Shown here piece after piece: positions 63,257 to 64,000 of a DNA stretch of 64,000 nt. A program made the position numbers and the translations under genes. The stretch is from Agrobacterium tumefaciens (GTDB taxonomy: Bacteria > Pseudomonadota > Alphaproteobacteria > Rhizobiales > Rhizobiaceae). The stretch's first letter is position 1. Each line of letters opens with the position of its first letter. The notes beneath the pieces were generated by a model. It worked only from the letters and a program-made list of their open reading frames with translations, did no database searches and was not told the DNA's origin. The stretch is from contig NZ_JXQV01000012.1 in assembly GCF_000834635.1 (NCBI RefSeq), positions 124,001 through 188,000 on the forward strand. Reading direction: 5' to 3'.

Positions 63257-64000
63257 ATGGACGTCAAAGTTACCAACATCACCAAGCAGTTTGATCGCTT
63301 TCCCGCATTGGACAATGTTTCGCTGGATATTCGCTCGGGAGAGTTGATTGCGCTGCTTGGCCCCTCTGGCTCGGGTAAAACAACGCTTCTGCGTCTCATC
63401 GCCGGTCTGGAGCAGCCAACCAGCGGGCAGGTGTTTTTCGGCGATGAAGATGCCTCACATCGCACGGTTCAGGAGCGCAATGTCGGCTTCGTGTTTCAGC
63501 ACTATGCCCTGTTTCGCCACATGACGGTGGCTGACAATATCGCGTTCGGCCTGAAAGTCCGGCCATCCGCGACGCGCCCGGCAAAGTCTGAAATCCGCAA
63601 GCGCGTGTCCGATCTGCTGGATATGGTGCATCTGTCAGGCCTTGAGAAACGCTATCCCACCCAGCTTTCTGGCGGTCAGCGCCAGCGTGTGGCGCTCGCC
63701 CGTGCCGTCGCCATTGAGCCGAAAGTTCTGCTGCTGGATGAGCCGTTCGGTGCGCTGGATGCCAAGGTGCGCAAGGAGCTTCGCCGCTGGCTGCGTGAAT
63801 TTCACGATCGCACCGGCCACACCACGGTTTTCGTGACCCATGACCAGGAAGAGGCGCTGGAGCTGGCAGACCGCGTGGTCGTCATGAGCCAGGGCAAGAT
63901 CGAGCAGGTGGGCACCGCCGATGATGTCTATGATACGCCCAACTCGCCCTTCGTGTTCTCTTTCATCGGGGATTCCTCCAACCTGCCGGTCACGGTCCGC
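63257..64000 (+). CDS. cysA: Sulfate/thiosulfate import ATPase CysA, 5' part
   Basis: 248 residues are visible and the gene runs off the right edge. Walker [17 protein letters not shown], signature [14 protein letters not shown], Walker [12 protein letters not shown] and switch His VTHDQEEA are all intact, and the start [16 protein letters not shown] fits CysA. It energises sulfate import with CysT and CysW. ATG 63257 is chosen because AAGGG lies 7 bases before it; the ATG at 63251 is too close to that site. Confidence 0.93.
   Translation, partial: MDVKVTNITKQFDRFPALDNVSLDIRSGELIALLGPSGSGKTTLLRLIAGLEQPTSGQVFFGDEDASHRTVQERNVGFVFQHYALFRHMTVADNIAFGLKVRPSATRPAKSEIRKRVSDLLDMVHLSGLEKRYPTQLSGGQRQRVALARAVAIEPKVLLLDEPFGALDAKVRKELRRWLREFHDRTGHTTVFVTHDQEEALELADRVVVMSQGKIEQVGTADDVYDTPNSPFVFSFIGDSSNLPVTVR

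Overview
The window looks like chromosomal DNA of an alphaproteobacterium of the Rhizobiales, most likely Rhizobiaceae (Agrobacterium/Rhizobium-like). The evidence is a CcrM-type GANTC adenine methyltransferase, a BioR repressor with TTATCTATAA operators next to bioY, the mutY - DUF721 - dsbA-like - smc run, ppdK, cysH-cysD-cysN, the sulfate transporter genes sbp-cysTWA, a Rhizobiales-style palindromic repeat, and promoters with the alphaproteobacterial EcfG signature (GGAAC-N16-CGTT). Species cannot be fixed from the sequence alone. No rRNA, CRISPR array or insertion sequence was seen.

Layout. 1-8.3 kb: end of a YqgE/AlgH gene, a CsbD stress protein under an EcfG-like promoter, a zinc-ribbon metallopeptidase, then a leftward run of thrC, an M16 peptidase, a GNAT acetyltransferase and a membrane PAS-GGDEF-EAL protein. 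8.2-16.3 kb: a lipoprotein, a HAD phosphatase, bioR-bioY-DUF1284, an exported repeat protein with an EcfG-like promoter, ccrM, a second HAD protein and mutY. 16.3-28.8 kb: a DciA-like protein, a DsbA-like thioredoxin, smc, a chemoreceptor, ppdK, small envelope proteins, a DUF1499 protein and an MBL-fold hydrolase.

29.1-42.3 kb is a 13.1-kb integrated island. It sits in the 3' end of tRNA-Gln(UUG): a perfect 48-bp copy of the tRNA 3' part lies at 42209-42256, and a tyrosine recombinase is encoded just inside that end. The cargo is dominated by HTH regulators and zinc proteases: an AlpA-like protein, two regulators with shared repeats, an HTH/ImmA-type peptidase gene pair divergent from a 67-aa repeat microprotein, an ATGA-coupled nucleotidyltransferase + HTH-ImmA/IrrE operon, a broken FtsH-like AAA+M41 protease gene, a broken metallophosphoesterase gene, and unknowns. 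It looks like a partly decayed defence or toxin-antitoxin-type island.

42.5-56.6 kb: cheW, a DUF2161 nuclease-like protein, an AI-2E-family transporter with an EcfG-like promoter, a hybrid histidine kinase, a D,D-carboxypeptidase, mqo with a Tat-like leader, a lipoprotein, a 25-aa membrane peptide with an EcfG-like promoter, a family 2 glycosyltransferase and a fused capsule-synthesis-like/methyltransferase protein. 56.7-64 kb is the assimilatory sulfate region: cysH-cysD-cysN leftward, and sbp-cysT-cysW-cysA (cut by the window end) rightward from a shared 454-bp intergenic region.

Four promoters of identical geometry suggest that several envelope and stress genes here belong to the PhyR-EcfG general stress regulon. 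The island is the main accessory feature and the most likely place for undescribed biology.
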